From: Symsagittifera roscoffensis
Lineage: Eukaryota > Xenacoelomorpha > Acoela > Convolutidae
Assembly: GCF_963678635.1 (NCBI RefSeq)
Contig: NC_087068.1
Location: forward strand, 44,120,313 to 44,184,312
DNA length: 64,000 bases
Direction of reading: 5' to 3'
Each line of letters opens with the position of its first letter. The first letter of the stretch is position 1. Shown piece after piece: positions 11,200 through 23,454 of the stretch. The notes beneath the pieces are model-generated. The model had not been told where the DNA came from and did no database searches. It was given only the letters and a program-made list of their open reading frames with translations. Both the position numbers and the translations under genes were made by a program.

Positions 11200-12229
11200 G
11201 ATTAAAACACGAAGAGCATTGTCTCAATTATTTCATTACTCGAGCTAAAAAAAATGACCACGTTAAAAAGATAATTATGCAGAATCCAAAGATCAATTTA
11301 AAAAACCATTTTGTCATGTTCTAGAATATAAAAAAACAATGCGACATGCATACTTATTCCACAAACCATATCTTTATTTATACAACATATTGCCTCAAAA
11401 ACTGACATGATAGTCCTACCCGCTAAAAAACAGAGTCAGCTACATCATTCTTCCTGAACCAAAAAGGAAATTAATTTGATTTTGATTAGTTTTTTTTTCA
11501 GCCAAACAAAAAATATCTTTTTGAGCAATTGTTTAATTTAGAACAAGTTTTGTGTGAACCATTTGTTGACATAAACTAGAGAGATTTTAATTCGATTTTA
11601 AAGTTAACAACAGCCAAGTAGCTACAACCTTAACAAAAACTTAGCCGAACAAGAGTTTCGCTTTCTGCACTATGTTAAAGAGTTATATTTGCGGTGGAGC
11701 CCTCTCTTTTTTCAAAGATTAAGCTCTAGAAATAGACCGCAGTTGTGGAAGCCGGTGAGCTTATTGAATTAGTAGAAAAACGCCTACGTGCTGCAGAACT
11801 TCCTAGCAAGACAACATCGTGTAACACCAATGGCTCATTAACATTGTAAATAGCTCATTAATTTGAAAAAAATTACTTCTTTTAATTTTTATAATAGTTC
11901 TTTTAAATTATACGAACCCGTGGATCTCTTTAACAAGGTCCCCCTTGGGGTACCTATTAATGAATCTCCCCCTATAAAGAAATAAGTCAACGAGTAGGCA
12001 TATGATAAATTTGCACCTGTTAGTGACAAAGTGCTCCCTTTTACAACCCGTAAGAAAACTCTTGAAACGCTAATCAGTAACAAAATATTTTTCCAAAAGT
12101 ATAACTAATTTAATCTTGCAAAGTTTAGCAAGAGTAGTGTTCCACGTCAACCGAAGTGACAGGCAGCGGCAAAGGCCACCTGCCAGGAACAATTAGCACC
12201 AAGAGATGATTGACCTAACCCGGATCGAA

Positions 12230-12350
12230 CTGGTCGAATTGTAATCGAACCTATTCGACCCAAAAAAATTGTGATTCGAAGCATTCGACCAAAAAAATCT
12301 ATGATTCGAGTCACCTGACTGAAAAAACTTCTAATCAGACTCAAGTTCGA
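12230..12350. repeat. Degenerate tandem repeat, about 30-bp unit
   Basis: Three or four successive units resemble attcgacc-aaaaaaat followed by tgattcga. The last units are strongly diverged. No gene overlaps it. Confidence 0.5.
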
Positions 12351-13494
12351 AAACTTCGACTAGGGTTTGGCGGATAAAAATTATTCGAACCAAGCTTGAG
12401 CGAAAAAGAATCTTCGAAGAAAACTTGACCGAATAATAAGACTGAAAATACTTACACAAAAAAATGATTTAAAACTATACACACCTCCGCATGCAATGAA
12501 AATCATTGAAATGATAAATACTGAAATGTTGACATTTAAATATGTTAGAAAAAAATGAATTATTAGATTGATACTTGTGATTTAGCGTCGCTTGTAGTAC
12601 TGATAAGGCAAAACTAAAAGTCAACCACCATAATCAAAGTATGGCGATTTTAACACTTATTCAGCAAAAAAAACACCAGGACGAAATAATCAGAAATCAT
12701 AGTTTTACTAAAACATGCAAGGATAGATCTTTGTGATTAAGTTTTTCAGAGTTTCAATCAATTTAATAGTAGCCCTGACTGGCTGCTATCGTATTGCTCA
12801 TATATACGTCTCTTTTGTAACTCTTCATGGCATATCGACCATCAGAGGCAGTAATTTGACAACAAATTGTCCGAGTTAAGAAATCTGTGTGGTCAGTGAA
12901 GCGGAGGGTTTTATCGAAGTGTCCCTCTCGCCTGTTAGTGCTGGTAACAGGTCACATATTTTTGATCAAAAATTGAATCCCATGATTTGAGACTTCCCCA
13001 AACTCTTGCTTTTATCGTTCCTAGATACCTGTCGCACAAGGATTTGCCGCTGATTCCAATAGCCCTTCACGAGATATCCGTTGCTCAATCGATTGGGAAA
13101 TAGTGTCTTTCCTTTCGCATGCAACCAACCGCTCTTTTGATTGGCAAAAAAAAACGGCAAACGTTTGGCAAATGCGATGTTCCATTTTTTCAAAGTCCCA
13201 TCTTTGGTCTAAAAATTGTACAGATTGAGAACCAGCACTCTGAAAACGAAAATGAAAAACTGAAAAAAAATGTTACAATCCTAACCTTTGGGAAATCCTC
13301 ACTTTACAGAGAGACCAAAACGGCAGGCATTTTGAATGTGTTTTCTTCAGTATCCAACGAAGCATCTAGTCAGATTGCCCTTTTCTTACTCCATCGAACT
13401 CAAAATGAGTCCTTTTGTATTTCAGCCCGGCAAATGAAAACTATAGAAAGCTTACGAGAGAGTTATTAAACACTTAAGCTTTTGGGACAGTTAT

Positions 13495-13705
13495 CCTCCC
13501 TTCAACCAAAGATTTCTCAGTATTTATGACAAATGCCCCCACAGCCAACCAAAAATTTCTCAGTATTTGGGGCGACTGCCCCTCAGAACCAACTTAAGAT
13601 TTCTCATAATTTGAGAACATGTGGTAACTGCCCCATGTGAAAACTGCTCACCACAACCCGTCAAAGATTACTCAGTATTTGGGAAACTGCCCCCCAAAAC
13701 CCACT
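13495..13705. repeat. Degenerate tandem repeat around a tttctcagtattt core
   Basis: The core recurs near 13512, 13555, 13601 and 13667. Each time it is followed by a run such as actgcccc, and in most units it is preceded by an aacc-aa block. Unit length varies from about 44 to 66 bp. Confidence 0.55.
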
Positions 13706-13782
13706 GTTTGAACCATAAGTCATTAAAGTGATTCGTATTAGAAATTTTCGAGGCTGAAGATCACAAATCAATAAAGAAAATA

Positions 13783-14140
13783 TAATTCAGTTTTAATCTT
13801 GAGTATTTCATCGACACATGGCAAATATTTCAGAGGCACAGTTTCTTCACATTCAGGGAACAGACTTAGTGCGTCCCTCTCAGGTTTCTCAGGTCTGTCG
13901 GTCATTTTCGATTTCTTCGACTTGGGCTCTGTTCGATGACTACCTGATTATAGTTATCAAACAGGTAGTTATCAAACAGGTAGTCATCAAACAGAGCCCA
14001 ATTCAAAGAAATCGAAAATGACCGACAGACCTGAGTAACCTGAGAGGGACGCACTAAGTCTGTTCCCTGAATGTGAAGAAACTGTGCCTCTGAAATATTT
14101 GCCATGTGTCGATGGTATACTCAAGATTAAAACTGAATTA
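13783..14140. repeat. 358-bp near-perfect palindrome (fold-back element)
   Basis: Position p pairs with 27923-p along the whole length without any indel. The arms are about 164 bp (13783-13946 and 13977-14140) with only a few mismatches, and the loop is short. The centre contains three tandem copies of a 15-bp unit resembling tagttatcaaacagg (13951-13995). Matching open frames read out of both arms only because the arms are mirror images. It may be a foldback transposon remnant or, if transcribed, a long-hairpin RNA source. No clear target duplication is seen. Confidence 0.9.
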
Positions 14141-14781
14141 ATTTTCGGCTGCCTCTTCCCTGTTTTCTCACTAGATTTCGGCCATCTTATAAACAAAGTA
14201 TAGTATACGGATGCTATTAAAAATAGTAATAGTATATATTATATAGATTAAATTTATTTTTTATAAGACAATACTCTTCGCCTGGCTAGAATTCATTTTG
14301 ATTAAAAAACTATCGATAACCGCTTGAGTAGGACAATATTGAAGAATTTTTTTCAGATATCTCTATTTTTTTAGAGCTACGGAAGGTTACAGAAACAATC
14401 AGCTCTGTTTTTTGTTCAGTTCACTAAATTTCCTAAATTACTGTCCCAAAATCACAAATCTCCGCCTCACAGTATGTTTCAAATTTTTCGTTGAAAATAC
14501 CAAGTTTGCATACGACTGGGTTTAATTTATCGAAAATCACTACCCAGAAAAACAAATAGGGGGCGGGCGTTCACAATTTGCGCGGTGAGCAACTTGATTT
14601 TCCTTGTGTGTCTCAAGGATCCACTGGATACACCGACAATGTTTCTGCTTTTGTTTAAGAAAACTATTATCACCGTGTTGGATTTTTCTTGCCTGAAAAA
14701 ATTGTTATTAAATTAAGGATTTTATTGAAATTGAATTTTACAATTCAAAGAAGAGGAGTCGATCAGAACTTAAATGAGCAC

Positions 14782-15230
14782 CAGGGGCAGATATAGGAAT
14801 TCCTCGAGGGGGGGGGGGGGGGGGGGGCGGATTTCCAAAAATTTTCGAGGTCGAAAAATTTTTTTTAGGTAATATAAATTAATTTTTTGAGCTCTCCCAA
14901 AGCACTGTTTTGTCCCTATTTTGACAAAATTTTCTGCGCCGCAGGTAAAACTTTGAAAAAACAGTCCAAAAAAGGCGTTTTTAGGCACTTTTTGGAAATT
15001 TTTGACAAAAATTGCGCTGTTTTCGGCGCGTGCTCCCCCCTGAAAATTAGTGTATATTGGCGCCCAAGTCGCCTTTAGAAAATTTTTAGGGTCCACCACC
15101 AAAAATGGATATTGGAAAATAGTCCAAATTGGGGACCCTTTGGATCGGCAGGGGGTCGATTCCCTGAGAAGAAGAAAGCGTACAACCCCCGCCCCCCCCC
15201 CCCACGCCTCCCTCCCTAAATCCGCCCCTG
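14782..15230. mobile_element. hAT-like MITE with intact 8-bp target duplication
   Basis: Exact 8-bp duplication atgagcac at 14774-14781 and 15231-15238. The ends are CAGGGGCAGATATAGG on the left and the complement of CAGGGGCGGATTTAGG on the right. An 8-bp duplication with a CAGGGG end fits the hAT superfamily. The 449-bp body has a run of 17 or more G after the left end, a C-run before the right end, and a core shared with 10635-10892. It codes for no transposase, so it would depend on one supplied elsewhere. Confidence 0.88.
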
Positions 15231-15239
15231 ATGAGCACT

Positions 15240-18200
15240 ACGGAGAGACAACTAACACCGACCTTCCCCTTGTTCTGATGGTCAACTTTGCAGAAGCCGA
15301 GAGATTGGAATTTGCTGCGGCAATAATACTGCTACATGATCGATACATTGAAAAAGGATGGCCATGAGACAGAGATAGGCTTCTTACTGCAATCACGAGA
15401 GCCACTTCTAAATTGGCAATTATTTATGGGCAGACAGGAGAGCTCTTTAAACATGAGTTTTAGGAATGACAGAAAAATTTCAATGTTTTGTAGGGAGCAG
15501 TTACGAAGAGAATCCAACTATTGAAAAAACAAATACCGAGACCTATAAAGGAGTACTTTCATTATTCTTAACGTCTCTGGGACACTTATAATAACAGAAC
15601 AAACTGAACAGTACAGCGTCGAAAAGTTTCCTGTTCTAGTATACTAGAAACATGATCAATTGACGTAAATATGGCTCTTACCGACAGGTTGAGCGCGAAT
15701 TATACTACGTTCGAACATGTAAACCGTGAAATATGAAATATAAATTGTTCAGGTCAAATACGTTTTGAAAGGAGTTTAAACGGCAAAATTATTAAAATCT
15801 TCAAAAAAATAATTGAAAATGTTAATTTACGCCAGTCATTCTGCTGCGCGTGCGCAGTGAAACGAAACTACTCATATCTCATATCAATTGATTCTTGAAA
15901 ATTTTCTGGATTTTTGTATAGCCTTGATGACTTACTGAGTTGATAAATATTTTTAATGATTTGCTTCATAAGGTTGATTGCGGGGGAAAATAAAGCTCCT
16001 ACAACGTTTTGCTGATATTACAAAAATCTTCATAAAATTTTACAGTCAGTAGTGACATACACGAAGAACTCTGCGATAATATCTTTTTATAAAGAGCTCT
16101 CTTAACAGGAAGTTTTATTTTTGTTTGAGAAAAAGACTTATATTAAACTATAATTCTTTAAAAAGTGAATTAAATAAAAAACAAACCAGGTTATAGTGAG
16201 ACTAGAATGGAGAAAATTCTGATCAAAGCTCGATTTTTTTTGCATTCAGCTCATAAAATATCCTGCTAACTTTCAAAAAATTTTCACAACGCTATTATTC
16301 CATGATCTCAAACAGTGCTTGCTGCATGGTTTCACTTTATTTAACAAAATTGGTCATTATTTTAAAGAAAAGTCTCTTTTATTGATTTTAATCATTTATT
16401 AATGAACCAAAACTAAAAAAATTAAATTGAAAATTGCAGCATTGTGTAAAAAATGCTGCAATTTTCAATTTAATTTTGTTACACTATCGAGTTTTTTTTT
16501 CATCAAACATTGGACAATCAATTGAGATTTGGATTAAACTATAAGGTGGTTTATTTCGGTTTGATTAATAGTTTTGTCACAATGTTTATTGAAAATCTAA
16601 TGTTCCTGCTCTTAATGTAAGCTTCATACGTAAAAAGAGAAACGGTTTTACGAATAAAAATTTTATAACAAAACCAAAACATCACAATGCATAAAATTTG
16701 GTAGTTATTACAACTTTCAACAAACGTATCTTCTCCAAAAACTTGGGACAGGTCTTTGAACTCGTCAAAAAGTGTATTTGACACAGCCATTCCGTTTCAC
16801 AATTTCTATTTTTGCAGTGAAAAGATAAGTCTTATTGAAAGAAATCCAATAAGTGATTGGCGTATTGAAAGAAACCCAATCTCTAGTATAAATTTGTAAA
16901 ATTCTTTGGATTCAGTCAATTTAAAATTTGACATAGCCAGCCTGTTTCAAAGCGTCGTTCCTTTTTGAAGTGAAAAAAAAAGATTCTGAATATAGGATGG
17001 TTTTTTGATATTGTACAATTTCATTGTCAGACAGACTTATCATATTTTGCTGGATGTTAAATCAAAAATTTTCACAAAAGCACCAGGTCCATAAAACACT
17101 CTTTGCCAGAGTTGGGTTTCAAATTTGAAACAATTCCAAAGTTTTTAGCATAATTAGTTGTTTCGATTTGCCTTGCATATTTGTCGTTCTTTTGAACTTA
17201 AAAGACTTGGGAATAGCATCTTTTCTTGAATACACTTTTGAATATAAAAATTGACTGTCTTTGCGATTGTACAAACATTGATTCTATTGAAGTATTGTTT
17301 CATCAGGTGGGTCAGTATTCAAACAGTATAGTCGATTAGTTCAACATAATTTACAAGGAAAGGGATGGAGAATATACATAGCTTACAAAGAAACAAATCA
17401 ATCTTATTCATCTTAAGAAACATTATCTGAGTTCTAATCATAATCTACAAAATTGCAGCATTTTTAAACGAAAATGAAAAAATTAATTTAAAAAAATGAA
17501 TTTGATTTGATGAACACTTCTAATTGTTCTACTGATGGTCAAGTGCTTAAACAGAAGGCTTCGTTAAGATTGTGCTAAAAGAATAAGTGATGATAAGTAT
17601 TTGATATTTTGTTTTGAATTAGCACTTTGCATTGCAGGAACTTGAATCGGCAAGATTTTGTAAACAGTTTTTCTTAAAAATAAACAGGAAATTTTAATAA
17701 AGAAACTTTCATAAAACACAACAAGCTTTCGTTTAAAAAAAGTTTTGGTTCCTGCCCAAAAAAAAGATTTTTTAATTAACACTTTTTTTCAATTTTGCAC
17801 GTCTTATATAAGAAATTTTAATGGACTCAACACTGCCTCGTATCTCTGTGGAAAATGTTAGATTGAGCTGTTCCATCTAAAATAGCCATGTCAGCAAATG
17901 TTATTTTGTAAGCCATGAAACTTTTCCCCCACAAATCAAAATTTCACAAAATATTTTAAAAAGCTAAAAAACTGTAAAAAAAAACTAAGTTTGCGAAAAA
18001 GAAAAAGCAATCAAATCAAACTGAGTATCCTTCCAAAAATTTTCCAATTTATGGATTTCAAAACTAAATTTAACTGGATTGTTTGCCCAAGTAAAAGGAA
18101 ACTTAGTTAATAACATCACTTCAGTGATCTCGTATGGCAATTTCGATAATTTATTGATTCTATTTCAGTTTTTGTCAAAGATTATTTCAATTTTGTATGA

Positions 18201-19728
18201 CAGAGACCAGCTGAAACACTGCCTCTAATTCTGAAGCAAATCAAAAAAATTTCAAAGAATGTTCGAATTTTCCATTTTATCCAAATTTTCCAGAATAAGT
18301 ATGAGCCTCGAACTCAAACCGAGTTAATTTTGGAGGAAAACTCATAGAACATATTCGAAAGATGCATCTAATATAAAACGAAAATAATTCAAGCATGGTA
18401 GAAGTGCACAATTTTCTAAATATACAGAAAAAACGTTTACATCTGTCAAAAACTGAATAGATGTTGCTTATACAAAAACTATAACTTCTGGGGAAAGTTT
18501 CACGGATCCATACCGAATATGAGATCACTGATTTAAAAGATTTTATCCTGCTTAATTTAATTTAGGTTGGAGTGAAGTTTTTTACTAGCACACATGATGT
18601 GTGAAATTCAACCAAAAAGTTTCATAAAAACATGAAATCAGATAATCGATATAGTGAGATAAAAAGTGAAAACATCACAGTTCAATTTTGGTTTTGCATT
18701 CGGCTCACAAAAGGTTCTGTTAACTTTAAACATAAATTTTGAATACCACCATTCTTAAGTCGAATTATCGTACACTTTTACACGACTGGAAATGGTTATC
18801 ATTCAAGAGGACTGAAAAAATTTGTGGGACTCTACAATGCAAACTACTGCAGTTGTAGTTTTTGTAATGGCAAAACCGATTCAGTAAAGCACAAAAAAAA
18901 ATTAGAATTTTACAAAATACTGAGAATTTTATTATTACAAACATTTTTAAGCAATCGGTAATGGTTATCAGCCAAGCCATTCGAATTTTTAATAAAGAAT
19001 ATGCCATGAAAAAACACTGCAGACGGACTAGTTTTGTGGTCATTAGGTGAAAAAAAAATAAGTTTTGAATTTTTTGTTATCGTTATAGATAACTTAGCTG
19101 GTCTTTTCTAAAATCAGAGAATCTGGAAATCATCTCTGTGCATGACTCATTCTGGACATTTAGTTTGTTTATTATTGAAAACGATGAAGAAACACTTGAA
19201 AAATTTTTATTGGTTGACTTTAAAAAAGATGAAAATTACTTAGAAAGTAAAGATCACTTCTGATTATTTGATCTTTCTTTCAGGTACACTAAATTATATT
19301 AGTCCCATTCAGATTTTTTATACAGAAAGGATTGTGTATAACTACTTTTAATTTTTCAATCATTTTTTTATTTTAGCTGTAATCCTACCACTACAGTTTT
19401 TGCATTTTAAAAAATTTGTTTTTCGTAAATGATCCTTGATTTTTTCTATTTTTTTCGACCAAGAAGCTGCCATTGAATAAAAACAAAAGAGTTTCACGTC
19501 TTGAGTTTTGTAGAGATTACACATGACGACATGCTAGACATGCTGGACAACTTAAACATTATGGCGTCCTCAAATGTCTGAATTGTATTTTTTCCACCTT
19601 TATAATAAAAAGAACTGAAAGCTCTATAAAGAAGAATCACTCCAGTACTGTTTACTTGAAAAAATGTGAGTTTTCGAAATTGCTGACAAAAAATATTCGC
19701 TACAAATGAAGAGCCAAAACCACAGAAC
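15240..19728. other. 4.5-kb AT-rich stretch without a recognised gene
   Basis: No open frame here shows a recognisable domain, and splice-compatible coding blocks were not found. The only clear structure is the hairpin at 16418-16477. Short minus-strand open frames (for example 16551-16790 and 18765-19043) are low-complexity AT-rich translations, best treated as chance. Confidence 0.5.
16418..16477. repeat. Perfect hairpin with 26-bp arms
   Basis: The arms at 16418-16443 and 16452-16477 are exact reverse complements (core attgcagcatt / aatgctgcaat) around an 8-base loop, gtgtaaaa. This size also suits a microRNA-like precursor, but it is more likely a short foldback or MITE remnant. No flanking duplication is evident. 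Confidence 0.8.
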
Positions 19729-19880
19729 GAAATTTTTTTGCAACTGATACTTTACTCAGAGGAAAATAAGCGGGTTTTGTGTCAAGGGCGGCTTCTTAGA
19801 AACACTCTATATCTTATATTCAGCTGTGTAAAGCACGTTGGTAGCTTTAGTTTTTTGACCCGAGAAGTTCGGACAGTAGC
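19729..19880 (+). repeat. Diverged dispersed repeat, copy 1
   Basis: It matches 20794-20938 in direct orientation, with shared blocks such as tcaag-gcggctt, cagctgt and agttcggacag. A second pair of blocks (about 20080-20160 and 20390-20470, around cacracggat and gaaaatgtcaa) belongs to the same repeated neighbourhood. The order of the blocks differs between the copies. Origin unknown. Confidence 0.55.
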
Positions 19881-20191
19881 TTAGCTGTAAAATGGTTAAA
19901 TGCGCTGTAAAATGAATACAATGTAAAAGAGGAGGAACAGTAAAAAATGGCGATAAAAGCTACAAAATGATTTTTTCTCCTGTTTTTACGCCACAATTTT
20001 TTGGCGTCATTTGTATGAGTTTTATTGAAAAACTGTTCACATGCTTAAAACGCAGAAGTTGTCTCATTACTGGTGACTCCGACTCAGCTTATGTTAGCAA
20101 AATCACGACGGATTCTTTTTGGTCGAAAAGGTCGAAAATGTCAATTTTTAGTCGCAAAAGTACTGAATCTATAAATAATTAGACCAACAGT

Positions 20192-20264
20192 CTTGCGTGA
20201 GCGCGCGTGTGTGTAAGTGTGTGCGTGTGTGTGTTTAAGTGTGTGTGTATGTGCGTGTGTGTAT

Positions 20265-20297
<33 letters not shown>
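20192..20297. repeat. TG/TGTA dinucleotide microsatellite
   Basis: About 105 bp of (TG)n with occasional C, A and TA interruptions, ending in a pure TG run. Such tracts are usually length-polymorphic. Confidence 0.97.
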
Positions 20298-20298
<1 letters not shown>

Positions 20299-20574
20299 CA
20301 ATTCTGGTTGCAAAAACCTAACAAACTAATTTTCAGTAGAAAAAAAACTAAATTCCAGTCTCATGTCTGTCTGGTCACACATATCAACTCTTGATCACAC
20401 AAATCACAACGGATCATTTGGATTGCAAAAATCTGGAAATGTCAAAATGTGGTTGCAGAAACCTGGTTTGTAGCAGGTCTTGTGACTCTCCTGGGTCAAT
20501 AATCCACAAATCAATGTTTGTAATTTCATCAATTTCATCTCAAAAATGCTAATTGGTACAACCAAATTGTTTTG

Positions 20575-20717
20575 CGACACCCTGACAACGTGAAGCACTA
20601 GAGACGACGTCAATCACTAGAGTCGTTGACAATAATAGGGAGCATTCATGATATTTAGGCTTGTTCGAGGCTCAACAAATTGCCCAGCTGGCTCAAAAAA
20701 AATTCCATGGACGCTCA
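20575..20717 (+). repeat. Diverged dispersed repeat with ggcttgttcgaggctcaa core, copy 1
   Basis: It matches 22845-22992 in direct orientation. Shared blocks are tgatcacta or caatcacta, gtgacaatactaggga or gttgacaataataggga, ggcttgttcgaggctcaa, and tccwtggacg. No coding content. Confidence 0.6.
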
Positions 20718-20793
20718 GTTTCATCTATTTTTATGCTCAAGAGGCCGAGTATAATCCTTTTTTTATTCAACCAGAGCCGCCGGAGGACCAAAA

Positions 20794-20938
20794 TCTTTCA
20801 ATTTTTGCTACTTTACACAGGGGAAAAACGGTTTTTGTATCAAGCACGGCTTCCTGAACACCCTCTACATTGAGTAATCGTCTTTGTAGAGCATGTTTGC
20901 AGCTGTAGATTTTTGAGCACAGCAGTTCGGACAGAGTT
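20794..20938 (+). repeat. Diverged dispersed repeat, copy 2
   Basis: Second copy of the 19729-19880 family, about 70 percent alike by eye. Confidence 0.55.
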
Positions 20939-21895
20939 GTAATGTTCACGCTAAGAACCCGTATAGCGGCTGAATATCACAACACAAGGGTTCAAGCCAT
21001 CAATCAACTTCTCCTCTCTCGAGGTAATATCTCTACATATTCGAGAATGATGTGAACCGTCTCTCACCTCTCACACTTTATGAGTCAAGAACAACGTCAG
21101 ATTTAAGTCAAAATTAAGTCTGTCAACTTTTCTACTGAATAGCAACGCTGGTCTCAAGTCAAACAAATTGCAGTGAAAACAAACAAGTTAAATGAATGAC
21201 TCATTTATAGTCGATAACTTGCCAATAGTTGTTTTGTAATTGAGTTCAAGGTATACGAAGCAATAATGTTTGCTCCACGTTTTTGATGAAACTGAGAGTA
21301 AATCAAACTGCAACGCGTGGCTCAGTTTCCTGGAATTACTAACTAATCTTCTAAACAGAATTAGAGAAGTTAAGGTGCATAAACTGTTAAGATTTTTTTG
21401 GAACGAGGCTTATTGCTCTCAAGAAAACCTATAGAGGCTTGCGACCAACTGCCATCCGCAAAACAATCAGACACATCGCAATTAAACGCACGTGAATCAA
21501 GCTTTCGCAGGAGGACAAAAAATTCAAAAGGACAAAGGTAGGATCTAGTACTAAACGAGGAGCTGAAGTTGCTGTCCTCTGCTTTTGAATTTTGACGGCA
21601 CGCAATGAACACCAGAGTGGCTGTTTTTTGTAAAACTTGTTTTTTTAGTAATGCGTTTAGTTTGTTTATTAGGGAAATTGTTAGGAATTGCCTTTTTTAT
21701 TCGCACAAAATTGTACAAAACTTTTTTTGCGCACACAGTAGACCGGTTTGAATATCCTAAGGAAATCCATCAATAAAACAAAAGACAGAAAACAAAAAGG
21801 TGAACCCAAGGATCTACCACTGTTTGTTGAAACAATACAGCCGCTAATAAAAAAATGATTTCGAACAATTATCTCGTAGCTTGTTTTGCAGGAAG

Positions 21896-21968
21896 TAATC
21901 ATTATTATTATTGTAATTATTGTTTATCATTGTTTATTATTATTTATTATTGTTTATCATTGTTTACG
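21896..21968. repeat. AT-rich TTATTG/TTATTA microsatellite
   Basis: Imperfect runs of attatt, attgttt and atcattgttt units. Low complexity, no gene. Confidence 0.7.
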
Positions 21969-22015
21969 TTTTTGAAACAACAGAATGGTTTGTTGAAAAT
22001 ACATGAAAAAAGTAA

Positions 22016-22273
22016 ATGAAAATGAGGCCGATAGGTGGAACAAGTGTAGCAGGCATGTCATCTAAAATTGGAAAATTTCAAATTTCAAATTTCATCAAAA
22101 ACAATTTAACAAAAAACGAGCATGTAACATATTCACAACAAAGGAACATAGAAGACAAAAATTCCGGAGAGAAAATTCATCAGGAACGGAAGAGCTTATT
22201 TAGGAGAAATGACACCAGATCCAAGCATGTGGCAAAAAAGCGAACCAAGAAAACTTTGAATAAATTTAGATAA
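22016..22273 (+). pseudogene. Unidentified lysine-rich open frame of a local repeat family
   Basis: This 85-codon open frame is rich in Lys, Asn and Arg and has no domain I recognise. Its sequence around gaagacaaaaattccggagag recurs in diverged form near 23610 and 25830, so it belongs to a repeated, decaying coding-like family also seen at 23455-24190 and 25635-26426. It could be a relic of a mobile-element protein or of a duplicated host gene. The function is unknown. Confidence 0.3.
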
Positions 22274-22844
22274 AAATTGTTGGTGAAATGTCAAAATAAA
22301 GCACAAGTTTTGAGAAGTTATCTGAACAGAACTAACACAAGCAGACTCCTCATTCAAATTAGACCAGTTTTATATGGATTTCCTTGGAGAATCAGTTGAT
22401 TTGAAAACTTTGATGAAAAATATTTAAAAAGGAAAAGATTGGGAACCATTTATTTGTGCGGAAAACATTATCATAACTTTATCAGTAAAGTTATCAGTTT
22501 CCTTGACAAATTGAAACCGAATTGGAAAAAAGACGAGAATTCAAAAAGAAAGCAAATAAAAAACAAACGGATAGTAAATTGGTGGAAACGCAAGGGAAAG
22601 AGACAAAAAACATCAGAATGCGATGGCAGATTTGTTTAGAAAATTTTTGGCTTTCAAAATGACAACACACACACATTGAGGAACGCTATGCTAAAACGAA
22701 TCACGCAATGAACCACATGATGGGATTGTATGTGATTTCACACAAACATGGCTTTCTTGTGCCAAAAATCTTATAACTCGACCCTATGTAATTTCATCGG
22801 TTCACCCAAAATTTTTCATCAGTTCAAAATTTTTCATCAGTTCA

Positions 22845-22992
22845 CTCAAAACGTTTGCGATGCCCATACGACGTTGATCACTAGGTGTGCTCAGTGACAA
22901 TACTAGGGAGCTTCGATGAGATTGAGGCTTGTTCGAGGCTCAAACAAATGTCCGGTTGGCTCCAATAAGTTTCCTTGGACGTTCAAGTTTTA
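22845..22992 (+). repeat. Diverged dispersed repeat with ggcttgttcgaggctcaa core, copy 2
   Basis: Second copy of the family at 20575-20717. Confidence 0.6.
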
Positions 22993-23454
22993 GGTTCAAA
23001 GTATTAAACTGATCCAATCTCTGTTTTTTTTTTCTCTTGCTACATTCACTTTTTAAGGAAATATTTTGAAAAATCAAATCTTTTATTTGAGAAGTTGATA
23101 GCATTTTACTCCAGAAAAGAAAATAAACTTGTCAAGGTTGATAGTAAAGTTTCAGGCAAATTTCTTTTTGTTGTAGCCAGGTAGGATCTAAGCCATCAAT
23201 TAGACTGCAGAAAAAAATGAGCCAAGCACAATTATTTTTTCTATTTCATCGAAAGATGGAAGAATAGAAAAACATTTGAAAGCGGCCACCCAAAAATATA
23301 TCGTTGAACTTCGAAGTTTTTGCGCAAATACATAGATCTCTGTTCTCTTCTAGTTTTGAATAAGAAGCTCGATAGAAACAGACATTATTCGGGTTGGATG
23401 CAACACGTCGTTACTTGATCAGAAAATTAACCAAATCCATTCAATTAGATGGTC

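Noticed and set aside
13119-13469. 116-codon plus-strand open frame
   Set aside because: No recognised domain, lysine-rich low-complexity stretches, and no splice or promoter support.
13818-14105. Two overlapping open frames with the same N-terminal peptide on opposite strands
   Set aside because: They are mirror images produced by the palindrome 13783-14140.
14770-15102. 110-codon minus-strand open frame with poly-proline
   Set aside because: It lies inside the hAT-like MITE, and the prolines come from the G-run at its end.
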